Shown: positions 17,677-25,945, counted from the first letter of the stretch. The stretch: 64,000 bases of DNA from Bacteroides ndongoniae (GCF_900108345.1 NZ_FNVV01000013.1:1090944-1154943), one strand, 5' to 3'. Numbers and translations: made by a program. The notes: generated by a model not told the origin, from the letters alone.

Positions 17677-17695
17677 TTTAATTTGTTTTTTATAG

Positions 17696-17775
17696 ATATA
17701 AATAAAAACGCACTGTATAAAAGCCTGTCTCTATCGGCAAGACGGACTTTTGCACAGTGCGTGGGTTTTCTACTT
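17696..17775 (-). ncRNA. ssrS: Structured RNA between zapA and rny; 6S-like RNA or terminator
   Basis: On the minus strand a long interrupted stem forms: ACGCACTGT with ACAGTGCGT (17754-17762 and 17708-17716), then AAAAG/CTTTT pairs, then CCGTCT/AGAC-GG, around a nine-base loop. It ends in a T-rich tail (17707-17696). The long imperfect rod, and my recollection that 6S RNA genes (Rfam 6S-Flavo) sit beside zapA and rny in Bacteroides, suggest 6S RNA, which binds RNA polymerase. The alternative is an ordinary zapA terminator. The 5' end is uncertain and could extend toward 17810. Confidence 0.45.
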
Positions 17776-17814
17776 AATAAATAAGGTATACTTTGAAGGT
17801 GGCGGTTGTACGGA

Positions 17815-18105
17815 TTACGGTTCTTTAAAGTAATCTTCCAGCACCTTTGTCAGTTCCTTTATCTTTGTTGTATAGGGTTCAGTGTCGTTACGCTGTTTCT
17901 GTTGCAGGTTTTCCAGCGAGAACTGATAGGCCACCATGGCTATGATCCGTTCGGCGGAAACGCTCTGATAATGTTCGCGATACGCATTGAGCCTCAAATC
18001 GACCTGCTTGGCGGCTTCCCGCACCATCTGTTCGTCTTCGCGGTTGATGGTAAGCGGATAAGAAGCTCCTGCCATCTGCAGGTTTATTTTTATTTTATCG
18101 TTCAT
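17815..18105 (-). CDS. zapA: Cell division protein ZapA
   Basis: A 96-residue cytoplasmic protein that bundles FtsZ at the division site. The N-terminal domain KINLQMAGASYPLTINREDEQMVREAAKQ and the following coiled coil (ENLQQKQRNDTEPYTTKIKELTKVLEDYF) match the ZapA family in layout and length. It starts 12 bases after the coiled-coil gene upstream, so the two are probably co-transcribed and may act together. Confidence 0.88.
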   Translation of the reverse strand: MNDKIKINLQMAGASYPLTINREDEQMVREAAKQVDLRLNAYREHYQSVSAERIIAMVAYQFSLENLQQKQRNDTEPYTTKIKELTKVLEDYFKEP

Positions 18106-18117
18106 ACATCTTCTTCT

Positions 18118-18411
18118 TTATTCATTCAACAAAGCGATGCATTTATCGACTTCACGCACTAATTTTGACAATCGCAGCTTCGTCTCTTTTACGTCGCTGC
18201 CGTTAAGGCTGATTGTCGTAGCTGATTTTAGGTCTGTGTAGTTCTGTTCCAGTTGCTTATATTCGGCCATCAGTGTCCGGCATTCTTCTTCTTTGGCATC
18301 GAGAAGTTGCTTTAGTTCGGCATTCTCGCGTTTTAATTCATCGTGCAGATAGATTAAATGACGCAGCCTGGCTTCAAAGGTACTTAATAGCTTCTTTTCT
18401 TCTTCTGTCAT
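18118..18411 (-). CDS. Small coiled-coil protein upstream of zapA
   Basis: A 97-residue, mostly helical protein (MTEEEKKLLSTFEARLRHLIYLHDEL onward) with heptad-like coiled coil to about residue 65 and a second helix at the end (TKLRLSKLVREVDKCIALLNE). Position and shape recall the FtsZ-associated coiled-coil partner of ZapA (ZapB type), though sequence alone does not prove it. A frame is open to 18432, but the -7 box at 18432-18439 overlaps that start; ATG 18411 is preferred. Confidence 0.75.
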   Translation of the reverse strand: MTEEEKKLLSTFEARLRHLIYLHDELKRENAELKQLLDAKEEECRTLMAEYKQLEQNYTDLKSATTISLNGSDVKETKLRLSKLVREVDKCIALLNE

Positions 18412-18431
18412 TACTACACCAAAATTGTACA

Positions 18432-18461
18432 CAAAAATACGTTTTATTCGGATATTACAAA
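18432..18461 (-). promoter_or_regulatory. Promoter of the coiled-coil/zapA group
   Basis: On the minus strand TTTG (18461-18458) and TATTTTTG (18439-18432) are separated by 18 bases, close to the Bacteroidota -33/-7 arrangement. Transcription would start near 18425, just before ATG 18411. Confidence 0.6.
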
Positions 18462-18479
18462 AACTTTTCAGAGAAAAAC

Positions 18480-18940
18480 AAGTCTTTCGGGAGTTTTTTT
18501 TCTTCTTTTTGTTTCTGTGGGAGGATGTTTTTGCCTGAATAGGGCGATTATTCTGTCATTTTGTTGATGAGAGCCGTCATTCTCGGAAGGCTTCGGCGGC
18601 GTGGGGCGGGCGGATGCCATCGGATGCTTGCGGGCTTGGTATACGGATGGATGTGGTTGGGCTTATTCGTGAAAGGAGGTTTGTATGGTTTGGAAAGGTT
18701 CTTCCATAGGGAGTCGCTTTCATCTCGCGTGCTGAGATGTAACTTCTCCTATGCATGAGTGGCTTCGTGTTTAGGGGAAGGGAGGTGCCGGGCCTGACGT
18801 GTTTTTATGCGAAGCCTGGGGGGTGGTGGGGTGATAGCGGGTAGGCGGCTGACAGGGTGTGCAGGGTGGAGGGGATGTGTACGGGGGCGTCGGTTGTACG
18901 GATCTGGAGAAAAAGTAGTTTAGAACGTATTTTTATTTAT
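18480..18940. other. Intergenic region without a convincing gene
   Basis: About 460 G-rich bases lie between the zapA-group promoter and the next promoter at 18948. The only open frame (65 codons from 18561) has no recognisable content. A two-part hairpin lies at 18705-18753: CATAGG with CCTATG outside, CATCTC with GAGATG inside (18721-18726 and 18734-18739). Nothing else stands out. Confidence 0.5.
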
Positions 18941-18947
18941 GATATAA

Positions 18948-18978
18948 TTTGGTTTACAAAATAAACCTCTTATCTTTG
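18948..18978 (+). promoter_or_regulatory. Promoter of the membrane protein/regulator pair
   Basis: TTTG at 18948-18951, a 19-base spacer, then TATCTTTG at 18971-18978. This is an exact match to the Bacteroidota consensus TTTG-N19-TAnnTTTG. The leader to the ATG near 19057 is about 70 bases. Confidence 0.75.
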
Positions 18979-19056
18979 CAATGGAGTTCGAACGACAACT
19001 GTGACTAATAGAATGAGGGGGAACCCTGTACATGTAAAACAAATGAAGGAGGACAA

Positions 19057-19698
19057 ATGATGGAAGACCGAAAACTGAACGAAAGGGAGAGTCTGGAGCT
19101 GATAGCGCAGATGATCCGCAATACGCGCCGCAATCTGGATGTGGGCGGTGGAAATATGTTTCTGTTGTGGGGATATACCGGCGTGGTGGTTACACTGGGT
19201 GTGTGGGCTGCCTTGTATTTCACGAACTGCACTGCCTGCCTGTGGGGCTTTTGGGCGCTGCCGGTGGTGGGATGGTTGCTGTCGTGGTGGTTTGGCCGCC
19301 GGTGGCGGAAGCAGCAGGGAGCGAAGGACTATACCGACCGTGTGGTGGGTCAGGTGTGGCAGATGATTGGCATTGCCTGTTGTGGTGTGGCTGTGTTTGC
19401 TACGTTGTATCAGGCTTACGGACTGATTCTGCCGTTGTGTGCCATGCTGGTTTCGCTGGGCAGTCTGCTTACGGGCATTATCATCCGTTATACCCTGTTT
19501 TCGGGATTGCCTTCGCTGGGCTTTGCCTGGAGTCTGGTGCTGGTGTTTCAGGTGGTTTCCGGCGGTGTATCTTCTGCAACGCTGCTTGTGTTTGCCGTCA
19601 TTGTGCTGCTGTCGCTGGTTATCCCGGGGCATGTGTTGAACCGTCGGGCTCGCAGGGAGGTTATACCTAACGCATTAGAAAGGAACCGTTATGTTTAA
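19057..19698 (+). CDS. Hypothetical multi-pass membrane protein
   Basis: A 213-residue inner-membrane protein. A hydrophilic N-terminus (RKLNERESLELIAQMIRNTRR) precedes about six hydrophobic segments, paired as hairpins. No transport or enzyme motif is seen. It may start at 19057 or at the adjacent ATG 19060. The gene overlaps the following winged-helix regulator by eight bases. Membrane protein plus small regulator pairs of this kind recur in Bacteroidota, but the function is unknown to me. Confidence 0.75.
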   Translation: MMEDRKLNERESLELIAQMIRNTRRNLDVGGGNMFLLWGYTGVVVTLGVWAALYFTNCTACLWGFWALPVVGWLLSWWFGRRWRKQQGAKDYTDRVVGQVWQMIGIACCGVAVFATLYQAYGLILPLCAMLVSLGSLLTGIIIRYTLFSGLPSLGFAWSLVLVFQVVSGGVSSATLLVFAVIVLLSLVIPGHVLNRRARREVIPNALERNRYV

Positions 19699-19975
19699 AG
19701 AACTGAATCCTTTGCTGCATAGCGAGCTTCGGCTGGCCGTCATGTCGCTGCTGCTCAGTGTCGAGGAGGCTGACTTTGTCTACATCCGTCAGCAGACGGG
19801 AGCCACGGCAGGCAATCTGAGCGTGCAGATAGACAAACTGAACAAGGCTGGCTATGTGGAGGTAACAAAGACTTTCAAGGGCAAGATGCCTTGTACGGTC
19901 TGTAAGATTACCCCCTGTGGCGTCGATGCTTTCGAGGAGTATGTGGAGGCGCTGAAGACTTATATTAAAATGTAG
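19691..19975 (+). CDS. Winged-helix transcriptional regulator
   Basis: A 94-residue DNA-binding protein, essentially one winged helix: LNPLLHSELRLAVMSLLLS, then VYIRQQTGATAGNLSVQIDKLNKAGYVEVTK as the recognition helix and wing. This matches the stand-alone MarR/ArsR-like domain often called HTH_34. A CTVCKITPC segment in the wing holds three cysteines, which might bind metal or sense redox, though this is speculative. Its start overlaps the membrane protein gene by eight bases, so translation is coupled and it probably regulates its own operon. Confidence 0.82.
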   Translation: MFKELNPLLHSELRLAVMSLLLSVEEADFVYIRQQTGATAGNLSVQIDKLNKAGYVEVTKTFKGKMPCTVCKITPCGVDAFEEYVEALKTYIKM

Positions 19976-20081
19976 AATGTATGCCACGGAGGATGCTGCG
20001 TATTGCAGAGCCATTGTCCGGAAGGATAAGGAAGACGCTGTGAAATGCTGTCTCTTCGGTGGTGAATAAAAAAGAAACAAG

Positions 20082-20663
20082 ATGAGAATACTGGTTACTT
20101 ACGCCGTTCAAGGCGAATTTACGGAGTTGAAGTTTCCCGGCATCGTCGGGGGTGAGGAAGTGCAGGTGGGCTATTTGCGCACGGGCATCGGTAAGGTGAA
20201 GTCGGCTTTTTATCTGGCCGAAGCCATCGCGCACGGGCAGCCCGACCTGGTGGTAAATGTGGGCACGGCAGGCAGCGTCAGCCGTCAGGTGGGCGATGTA
20301 TTGGTGTGCCGCCACTTTGTCGACCGCGACATGCAGAAACTTTCCGATCTGGGCATGGAGTGGCAGATTGACTCTGCCGAACTGCTGGCGCAGAAAGGCT
20401 ATTGCCTGCACTGGCCCGACAACGGTACGTGCAATACCGGCGACAGCTTCCTGACCGAGCTGACTGATGTGAAAGGCGACGTAGTAGACATGGAAGCCTT
20501 TGCCCAGGCGTGGGTGTGTCGTGCCAAGGGAGTGCCTTTCATAGCCGTGAAGTATGTGACAGACGTCATCGGACAAAACTCGGTGAAGCATTGGGAAGAC
20601 AAGCTGGCCGAAGCACGCCAAGGCTTGAGCAACTTCTTCGAAGGGCTGGTAACTACCGTGTGA
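20082..20663 (+). CDS. Nucleosidase of the PNP/UDP family (MTA/SAH nucleosidase-like)
   Basis: A 193-residue cytoplasmic enzyme. VNVGTAGSVSRQVGDVLV and VVDMEAFAQAWVCRAKGVPFIAVKYVTD match the nucleoside phosphorylase/nucleosidase fold; DMEA holds the ribose-binding Met-Glu, and the D of the final TD is the usual base-protonating aspartate. The likely reaction is hydrolysis of methylthioadenosine or S-adenosylhomocysteine, but the protein is shorter than E. coli Pfs (about 230 residues), so substrate is uncertain. It ends 16 bases before a convergent nuclease gene. Confidence 0.8.
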   Translation: MRILVTYAVQGEFTELKFPGIVGGEEVQVGYLRTGIGKVKSAFYLAEAIAHGQPDLVVNVGTAGSVSRQVGDVLVCRHFVDRDMQKLSDLGMEWQIDSAELLAQKGYCLHWPDNGTCNTGDSFLTELTDVKGDVVDMEAFAQAWVCRAKGVPFIAVKYVTDVIGQNSVKHWEDKLAEARQGLSNFFEGLVTTV

Positions 20664-20679
20664 GTCGTCAGGTCCGGGC

Positions 20680-21876
20680 TTAATAGAGGATGTAGAAATC
20701 GGCCCAGACAGGCAGGTGGTCGCTGTAGCCTCCTTGGTACTTCATGCCGTAATAGGTGCGGAAGGGTTGCCTGCCGCCGTATTTTTTGTCCGGAGCCAGC
20801 AGAAAGTCGGGCGCAAAGACGTCTCCTCCTCGGGTGTGGCAGGGTGCGTCGGGGCGGAGCAGTGTGCCCGATACGATGATGTGGTCGAGCAGTCCCCATT
20901 CGCCCCGATACTTGTAGCTGCCGAAGTGCTTGCGGCTGGCGGTCCGGTGCGCCAGCAGATGATAGAGCCTGTAAGGATCGGGCTGTGCAGCGACGGCGGA
21001 CGAATCAGCATTTCCGCCGGCATTTTCCGGCAGTAACTGTGCTCCGAGCACCTGGCGGATGGACTTGTTGTGTGGATAGTCGTTGAAGTCGCCCATAATC
21101 AGTATTTGCGGCCGTTGGCGGACGTGCAGCAGGCTGTCTGCTGCCTGCCTTACCAGTCGGGCGGCCCGTAGGCGATAAGGCTCTGTCTCCCTTGCGCCCT
21201 CCGAGCGGGAGGGGAAGTGACAGACGAATACATCGAGCGTATCCAGATTGAGCAACAGGCCGCTGACATGGAGGATGTCGCGGGTAGGGCGGCTGTCTTT
21301 GCCGGGCGGCGGGACGGAGATGCTTCGATGAGCAATGGGCTTGAACAGGTGCCGCTGATAGAGCAAAGCCACATCAATGCCCCGAAGGTCGGGCGAATGA
21401 GTCATCAGATAGCGGTAGCCGGCTTCGCGAAGGGCAGAGTAGCGGGTCAGGTCGCGAATGACCGTATCGTTTTCCACTTCGCATAAGGCTACCAGAGCAG
21501 GCGCTTCCCATTGGCCTACGGCGGTGATGACGCGGGCGATGTCGTTCAGTTTCTTCCGGTATTTCGTGTAGTTCCAGTGGCGGATGGCGTCGGGCAGAAA
21601 TTCCCGGTCTTCTTTCAGGGTGTCGTGTTGGTAGTCGAAGAGGTTCTCGACGTTGTACGACATGACGCGGAACCGGGCAGTGTCCCGGCGTGTCTGGCCG
21701 GATGCCGTCAGGGCAAGTAGCAACATGCAAGCGCAAATTCCCCATCTTTTCAGCGGAGGAAAAACAGAAAGGGCTGACCTTGAAGGCTTAAGGCACGTCC
21801 GCCGTGTGGCTGTGTCTTCCGGTGCAGGAAGAATGTGGAAACAGCGATTCGGCGCGGGCAGTGTCTGGTCCGTCAT
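20680..21876 (-). CDS. Endonuclease/exonuclease/phosphatase family protein
   Basis: A 398-residue protein whose body (from about residue 70) is an EEP-fold hydrolase: VMSYNVENLFDY, ALCEVENDTV, GIDVALLYQ, ILIMGDFNDYP and SDHLPVWADF are the metal and phosphate-binding motifs. Substrate is unknown. A hydrophobic stretch ending MLLLALTASGQ looks like a signal peptide but lies about 50 residues from the first ATG; either the N-terminus is unusually long or a non-ATG start inside is used. The ATG at 21876 lies 28 bases after pepD stops, so the two probably form an operon. Confidence 0.82.
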   Translation of the reverse strand: MTDQTLPAPNRCFHILPAPEDTATRRTCLKPSRSALSVFPPLKRWGICACMLLLALTASGQTRRDTARFRVMSYNVENLFDYQHDTLKEDREFLPDAIRHWNYTKYRKKLNDIARVITAVGQWEAPALVALCEVENDTVIRDLTRYSALREAGYRYLMTHSPDLRGIDVALLYQRHLFKPIAHRSISVPPPGKDSRPTRDILHVSGLLLNLDTLDVFVCHFPSRSEGARETEPYRLRAARLVRQAADSLLHVRQRPQILIMGDFNDYPHNKSIRQVLGAQLLPENAGGNADSSAVAAQPDPYRLYHLLAHRTASRKHFGSYKYRGEWGLLDHIIVSGTLLRPDAPCHTRGGDVFAPDFLLAPDKKYGGRQPFRTYYGMKYQGGYSDHLPVWADFYILY

Positions 21877-21904
21877 GGTCAGTCCTTGTTTATGTATCAG
21901 CAGA

Positions 21905-23365
21905 TCACTTCTTGACAGGTGCGTTCTTGAGGATGTCCAGCAGGTGATCCCAGAACTTCTGTACGGTAGGAATCAGCATCCGTTCGTCGGGCGAGTGTAC
22001 TCCCTGCAAGGTAGGACCGAATGAAATCATGTCCAGTGTCGGGTACTTGTCGAGGAACAAGCCGCATTCCAGTCCGGCATGGATAGCCTTTACCTTGGCA
22101 TCTACACCGAACAGACGTTTGTACGAAGCGGTTGCAATCTCCAGAATCTCGGAGTGCGGGTTGGGTTTCCAGCCCGGATAGCCTTCGCCCGAAGAAACTT
22201 CGGCACCGGCCATTTCGAATACGGTGCGTACCATTGTGTTCATATCGCGTTTGGACGAAGCGGTAGAACTGCGCTGGCTAGTTTCGATACGGATGATGTT
22301 TCCGGGTTTCATCTTCACCGAAGCCATATTGGTAGATGTTTCTACCAGTCCCGGAATGTCCTGACTCATGGCGTATACACCGTGAGGCACTGCATAGATG
22401 GCTTGGAGCAGACGCTTGGTGGTGTCTTTGTCGATGGCTTTTGCGCGCGGTGCTTCCGACTCCATCAGCAGTTGCAGGTCGGGGTCTGTTACGTTGTATT
22501 CGGCTTGTACTTCCGCAGCAAAAATGTTCAAGTCGGCACGTACGGCATGCTTGTCGGCCTCAGGCAAGGCGATAACGGCATGTGCTTCGCGTGCGATGGC
22601 ATTGCGCAGGTTTCCGCCGTCAATCTCGCACAGATACATGTCGTACTTCTTCAGTGTCTGGCTCAGGAAACGGTTCAGAATTTTGTTGGCATTGCCGCGT
22701 CCCAGGTGGATGTCGCCGCCCGAGTGTCCGCCTTTCAGTCCTTTCACCTGTACCTTGCAGCAGAAGTAACCGGCAGGTACGTCCACCTCCTGATATGCGA
22801 ATTGTGCTACGGTGTCGATGCCTCCGGCACAGCCGATGAACAGTTCGCCTTCGTCTTCCGAGTCGAGGTTCAGCAGGATGTCACCGTTCATGAAGCCTTC
22901 TTTCAAGGCAAAAGCACCGGTCAGTCCGGTTTCTTCGTCGATGGTGAACAGACATTCCAGCGGGCCGTGTGCTATGGTGTCGTCGGCCAGAATAGCCAGT
23001 TCGGTTGCTACGCCAATACCGTTGTCGGCTCCCAGTGTGGTACCTTTGGCTTTCAGCCATTCTCCGTCGATTTCGGTTTCGATGGGGTCGTTCAGGAAGT
23101 CGTGCTGCACGTCGTTGTTTTTCTCGCACACCATGTCGACGTGCGATTGCAGTACGATGGTCTTACGGTTTTCCATTCCCGGTGTGGCAGGTTTCTTTAT
23201 CAGTACGTTGCCAACTTCATCGGTCAGTGTCTCCAGATTATGCTTTTTTCCGAATGCTTGCAGATAGGCTATAATCTTTTCTTCTTTCTTCGAGGGGCGT
23301 GGCACTTTACATATTTCTGCGAAATAATGGAACACGCCCTGCGGTTTTAAATCTTCATTTTTCAT
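21905..23365 (-). CDS. pepD: Aminoacyl-histidine dipeptidase (PepD)
   Basis: A 486-residue cytoplasmic metallopeptidase of family M20 that cleaves Xaa-His dipeptides such as carnosine. Zinc-site motifs are visible: LQSHVDMVCEK, GTTLGADNGIG, TIDEETGLTGA, NLDSEDEGELFIGCAGG and HAGLECGLF. Length is normal for PepD. It is followed after 28 bases by the EEP nuclease gene on the same strand. The call is firm. Confidence 0.93.
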   Translation of the reverse strand: MKNEDLKPQGVFHYFAEICKVPRPSKKEEKIIAYLQAFGKKHNLETLTDEVGNVLIKKPATPGMENRKTIVLQSHVDMVCEKNNDVQHDFLNDPIETEIDGEWLKAKGTTLGADNGIGVATELAILADDTIAHGPLECLFTIDEETGLTGAFALKEGFMNGDILLNLDSEDEGELFIGCAGGIDTVAQFAYQEVDVPAGYFCCKVQVKGLKGGHSGGDIHLGRGNANKILNRFLSQTLKKYDMYLCEIDGGNLRNAIAREAHAVIALPEADKHAVRADLNIFAAEVQAEYNVTDPDLQLLMESEAPRAKAIDKDTTKRLLQAIYAVPHGVYAMSQDIPGLVETSTNMASVKMKPGNIIRIETSQRSSTASSKRDMNTMVRTVFEMAGAEVSSGEGYPGWKPNPHSEILEIATASYKRLFGVDAKVKAIHAGLECGLFLDKYPTLDMISFGPTLQGVHSPDERMLIPTVQKFWDHLLDILKNAPVKK

Positions 23366-23482
23366 TCGATTATCTTCATTAGTTTAACCTCTCATTGCTA
23401 AATATGGTTAAAATGGTTGACTATTCTCTTCCCCTCTCTCTTTTTTTAATGTAAAAAGGGTACGTTAGTCCGTCCAAAGCCC

Positions 23483-23490
23483 TATATTTG
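23483..23490 (+). promoter_or_regulatory. -7 promoter box of the small membrane protein gene
   Basis: TATATTTG matches TAnnTTTG. Transcription would begin near 23497, which fits an ATG start at 23511. Confidence 0.5.
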
Positions 23491-23510
23491 CACCCACAAA
23501 AATAGTGAAT

Positions 23511-23744
23511 ATGCTCCATACCATATTAATAACATTGTTAATAGTTGCTATTTGCGTCGTATTGCTGGGCGTAAAAGTGTTTTTTGTGAAAGGCGGGCGT
23601 TTCCCGAATTCACATGTCAGCGGAAGCAAGGCAATGCGTGACAGGGGTATCGGATGCGTACAGTCGCAGGACAGGGAAGCGCAACGCAAGCGTCGCTTTT
23701 CCATCGACGAACTGGAACAGAGACTGAATGAGAGTCTGAACTAA
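23511..23744 (+). CDS. Small single-pass membrane protein
   Basis: A 77-residue protein with one N-terminal membrane helix (LHTILITLLIVAICVVLLGVKVFFV) and a basic cytoplasmic tail (KAMRDRGIGCVQSQDREAQRKRR). A GTG at 23505 could add two residues; ATG 23511 is preferred. The gene lies 29 bases before the OmpH-like gene, so the two are probably co-transcribed. Small proteins of this kind are conserved in Bacteroides without a known function. Confidence 0.7.
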   Translation: MLHTILITLLIVAICVVLLGVKVFFVKGGRFPNSHVSGSKAMRDRGIGCVQSQDREAQRKRRFSIDELEQRLNESLN

Positions 23745-23773
23745 TTAATTCTAAAAACAATATTTATCAAGTT

Positions 23774-24376
23774 ATGAAGAGATTGAACTATCTGATGAAC
23801 GGTTTGGTAGCTCTTGCACTGATCGTTTTGTTTTCTCAATGTACCGGCAAAACAGAAACTCAAACAGCAGATGCTCCTGCACAGGCTGCAGCCGGATTGT
23901 CGGGCATGAAGATTGCTTATGTGGAAATTGATACCCTTTTGGCTAAATACAACTTCTGCATCGATTTGAACGAAGCCATGGTGAAGAAGAGCGAGAATGT
24001 TCGTCTGACGCTGAACCAGAAAGCCAAGGAACTGGATAAGCAGAAACAGGAATTCCAGACTAAATATCAGAATAATGCCTATCTCTCACAGGAAAGAGCA
24101 CAGCAGGAATACAACCGCATTGCTAAGTTGGAACAGGACCTGCAGGCTTTGAGCAATAAACTTCAGTCAGAGTTGATGAGCGAAAACGACAAGAACAGCC
24201 TTCAACTGCGCGATTCTATCAATGCATTCCTGAAGGAATACAACAAGACAAAAGGTTATAGCCTGATTATCAGCAATACCGGTTTCGACAACCTGCTTTA
24301 TGCTGATAGCGTTTACAACATCACGAAGGAAATTCTGGATGGTTTGAATGCCAGATATTCTTCTCCGAAGAAATAA
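23774..24376 (+). CDS. OmpH/Skp family lipoprotein
   Basis: A 200-residue envelope protein. The signal peptide ends LFSQCTGK, giving a lipidated C23. The mature part has the Skp/OmpH layout: a short beta strand (MKIAYVEIDTLLAKYNF), two long antiparallel helices forming a coiled coil (about residues 75-150, rich in Lys, Gln and Glu), and a closing segment YSLIISNTGFDNLLYADSVYNIT. Skp is a periplasmic chaperone for outer-membrane proteins; a lipid anchor is a departure from the soluble E. coli protein. It is followed by a strong terminator. Confidence 0.85.
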   Translation: MKRLNYLMNGLVALALIVLFSQCTGKTETQTADAPAQAAAGLSGMKIAYVEIDTLLAKYNFCIDLNEAMVKKSENVRLTLNQKAKELDKQKQEFQTKYQNNAYLSQERAQQEYNRIAKLEQDLQALSNKLQSELMSENDKNSLQLRDSINAFLKEYNKTKGYSLIISNTGFDNLLYADSVYNITKEILDGLNARYSSPKK

Positions 24377-24440
24377 TATTTAGCTGATAAGTTTTCCTCT
24401 CCCGTCAAAAGGAAAGGGCAAACAAAAGGATATAAAAAAC

Positions 24441-24485
24441 AAAGATTGCAAGCTCTGCATCGTCAGGACTTGCAATCTTTTTTTG
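24441..24485 (+). terminator. Rho-independent terminator after the OmpH-like gene
   Basis: AAAGATTGCAAG (24441-24452) pairs perfectly with CTTGCAATCTTT (24469-24480) and runs into a T tract. Confidence 0.9.
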
Positions 24486-24599
24486 TGCTCCTATACATTA
24501 TTATATATATGTATGTCAAGTCGTCGAAGGCTTTTCTTCGCATAGGGCGGGGCTGGAAAATGCCTTCCGGCTACTGACTAATATCTATGATTGGGCTGG

Positions 24600-25904
24600 T
24601 TAATCTTTCTCTTCTTCCTCCTCGTGTTTGATGACCAGCAATTTGTCTACACGTCCACGGTCCATGTCTACTACTTCGAAGTCCAGATTCTGATAACTGA
24701 ACAAGTCACCCGCCTTGGGTACCCGTCCGATAAGGAACATGGCCAGTCCGCTCAGTGTGGTAAAGTCTTCTTCGCGCAGGTCATCGTAATTCATGATGCC
24801 CATAGCCTCCATAAAGTCGTCCAGGTTCATCGAGGCCTCTACCAGCATGGAGCCATCCTGACGCACGGTGATGTCTTCTTCTTCCGTTTCGTTCTCTTCG
24901 AGGATGTCACCGAAAATACTTTCTGTCAGGTCGTGCAGGGTGATGATGCCTTCTGTATTTCCATACTCGTCTACTACAACGCCAAACTTGTTCTTGTTCT
25001 TTTTGAACAGTTCGAGCACCTTCTTCGCATACAGGCTTTCGGGAATGAACAGAGGTGGACGTGCAATGCTACGCAAGTCGAACGGCTGACTGCTGTTGCC
25101 CTGCATCAGGATGATGTCTTTCACTGATACCACTCCGATTACTTCATCCTTGCTTTTATCTACCAGCAGGTATTTACTGAAATGCTGTTCGCGGATGATG
25201 CGCAATACTTCTTCCTGTGTGTCCGAAGGGTGCAGCACAATGACGTCGCGCCGATGAGTCATCAGGTCATTAGCCCGTTTGTCCGAGAAGCGGAATACGT
25301 CTTTCAGCATTTCGGTTTCGTCTTTGTCGATGACACCCTGTTCCGAACTCTGGTGCAGAATCATTTTCAGTTCGTCCTGTGTCATCTGGCGTTCCTCGTT
25401 GTTTTCCATACCGATCATTTTATTCACCAGCTTGGTTGATGCGCTCAGCAGGCAGACGAAGGGATACGATATCTTGGTCAAAGCTATCATAAAAGGACTG
25501 AGCAAAGTTGCCCATTTCTCAGGATTGTTCAGAGCCACGGTTTTGGGAACCAGTTCGCCAATGATAAGCGACAGATAGGTAATGACGGCTACAATCGTGA
25601 CCATGGCAAGCGTGTCGGCATAGGCTGCAAGGCCGGGAATAACGCTAAACAGCGGTCGTACATCGTCGGCAAGTGTGGCGCCACCGTATGCACCCGAAAC
25701 AATTCCGATGAGTGTGATGCCTATTTGGATGGTCGAAAGAAATCTTTCCGGTTCTTCCAGTTGTTTCAGTACGCCTTTGGCTCTTTTGTTTCCTTTGCCT
25801 ACCAGCGTTTCCAGACGGGCTTTACTGGAGGAAACCAAAGCTATTTCGTACATGGCAAATACGCCGTTAAGACCCAATAAGATAAGAATGATGACAAATT
25901 CCAT
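24600..25904 (-). CDS. CNNM/CBS-domain membrane protein (hemolysin/CorC family)
   Basis: A 434-residue inner-membrane protein: a CNNM (DUF21) domain with three to four membrane segments (MEFVIILILLGLNGVFAMYEIALVSSSKARLE), then two CBS domains (about residues 205-330, THRRDVIVLHPSDTQEE) and a C-terminal CorC_HlyC domain. Relatives export magnesium or other divalent cations; the hemolysin label is historical. The frame extends to 25931, but that leaves hydrophilic residues ahead of the first membrane helix, so ATG 25904 is chosen. It is divergent from the esterase gene, with abutting promoters at 25929-25945. Confidence 0.88.
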   Translation of the reverse strand: MEFVIILILLGLNGVFAMYEIALVSSSKARLETLVGKGNKRAKGVLKQLEEPERFLSTIQIGITLIGIVSGAYGGATLADDVRPLFSVIPGLAAYADTLAMVTIVAVITYLSLIIGELVPKTVALNNPEKWATLLSPFMIALTKISYPFVCLLSASTKLVNKMIGMENNEERQMTQDELKMILHQSSEQGVIDKDETEMLKDVFRFSDKRANDLMTHRRDVIVLHPSDTQEEVLRIIREQHFSKYLLVDKSKDEVIGVVSVKDIILMQGNSSQPFDLRSIARPPLFIPESLYAKKVLELFKKNKNKFGVVVDEYGNTEGIITLHDLTESIFGDILEENETEEEDITVRQDGSMLVEASMNLDDFMEAMGIMNYDDLREEDFTTLSGLAMFLIGRVPKAGDLFSYQNLDFEVVDMDRGRVDKLLVIKHEEEEEKD

Positions 25905-25928
25905 ATAATGTTTTGAGTGTTTATGCTG

Positions 25929-25936
25929 CAAACTTA
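25929..25936 (-). promoter_or_regulatory. -7 promoter box of the CNNM/CBS gene
   Basis: TAAGTTTG on the minus strand matches TAnnTTTG, 24 bases upstream of ATG 25904. One base separates it from the plus-strand box of the esterase gene. Confidence 0.55.
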
Positions 25937-25937
25937 C

Positions 25938-25945
25938 TAATTTTG
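25938..25945 (+). promoter_or_regulatory. -7 promoter box of the esterase gene
   Basis: TAATTTTG matches TAnnTTTG, with TTTG at 25912-25915 (spacer 22, slightly long). It lies 32 bases upstream of ATG 25978 and is nearly back to back with the minus-strand box. Confidence 0.55.

Noticed and set aside
22079..23350. A 423-codon plus-strand frame opposite pepD
   Set aside because: The minus-strand pepD frame carries all M20 zinc motifs; the opposite frame has only low-information Phe/Val/Cys-rich text.
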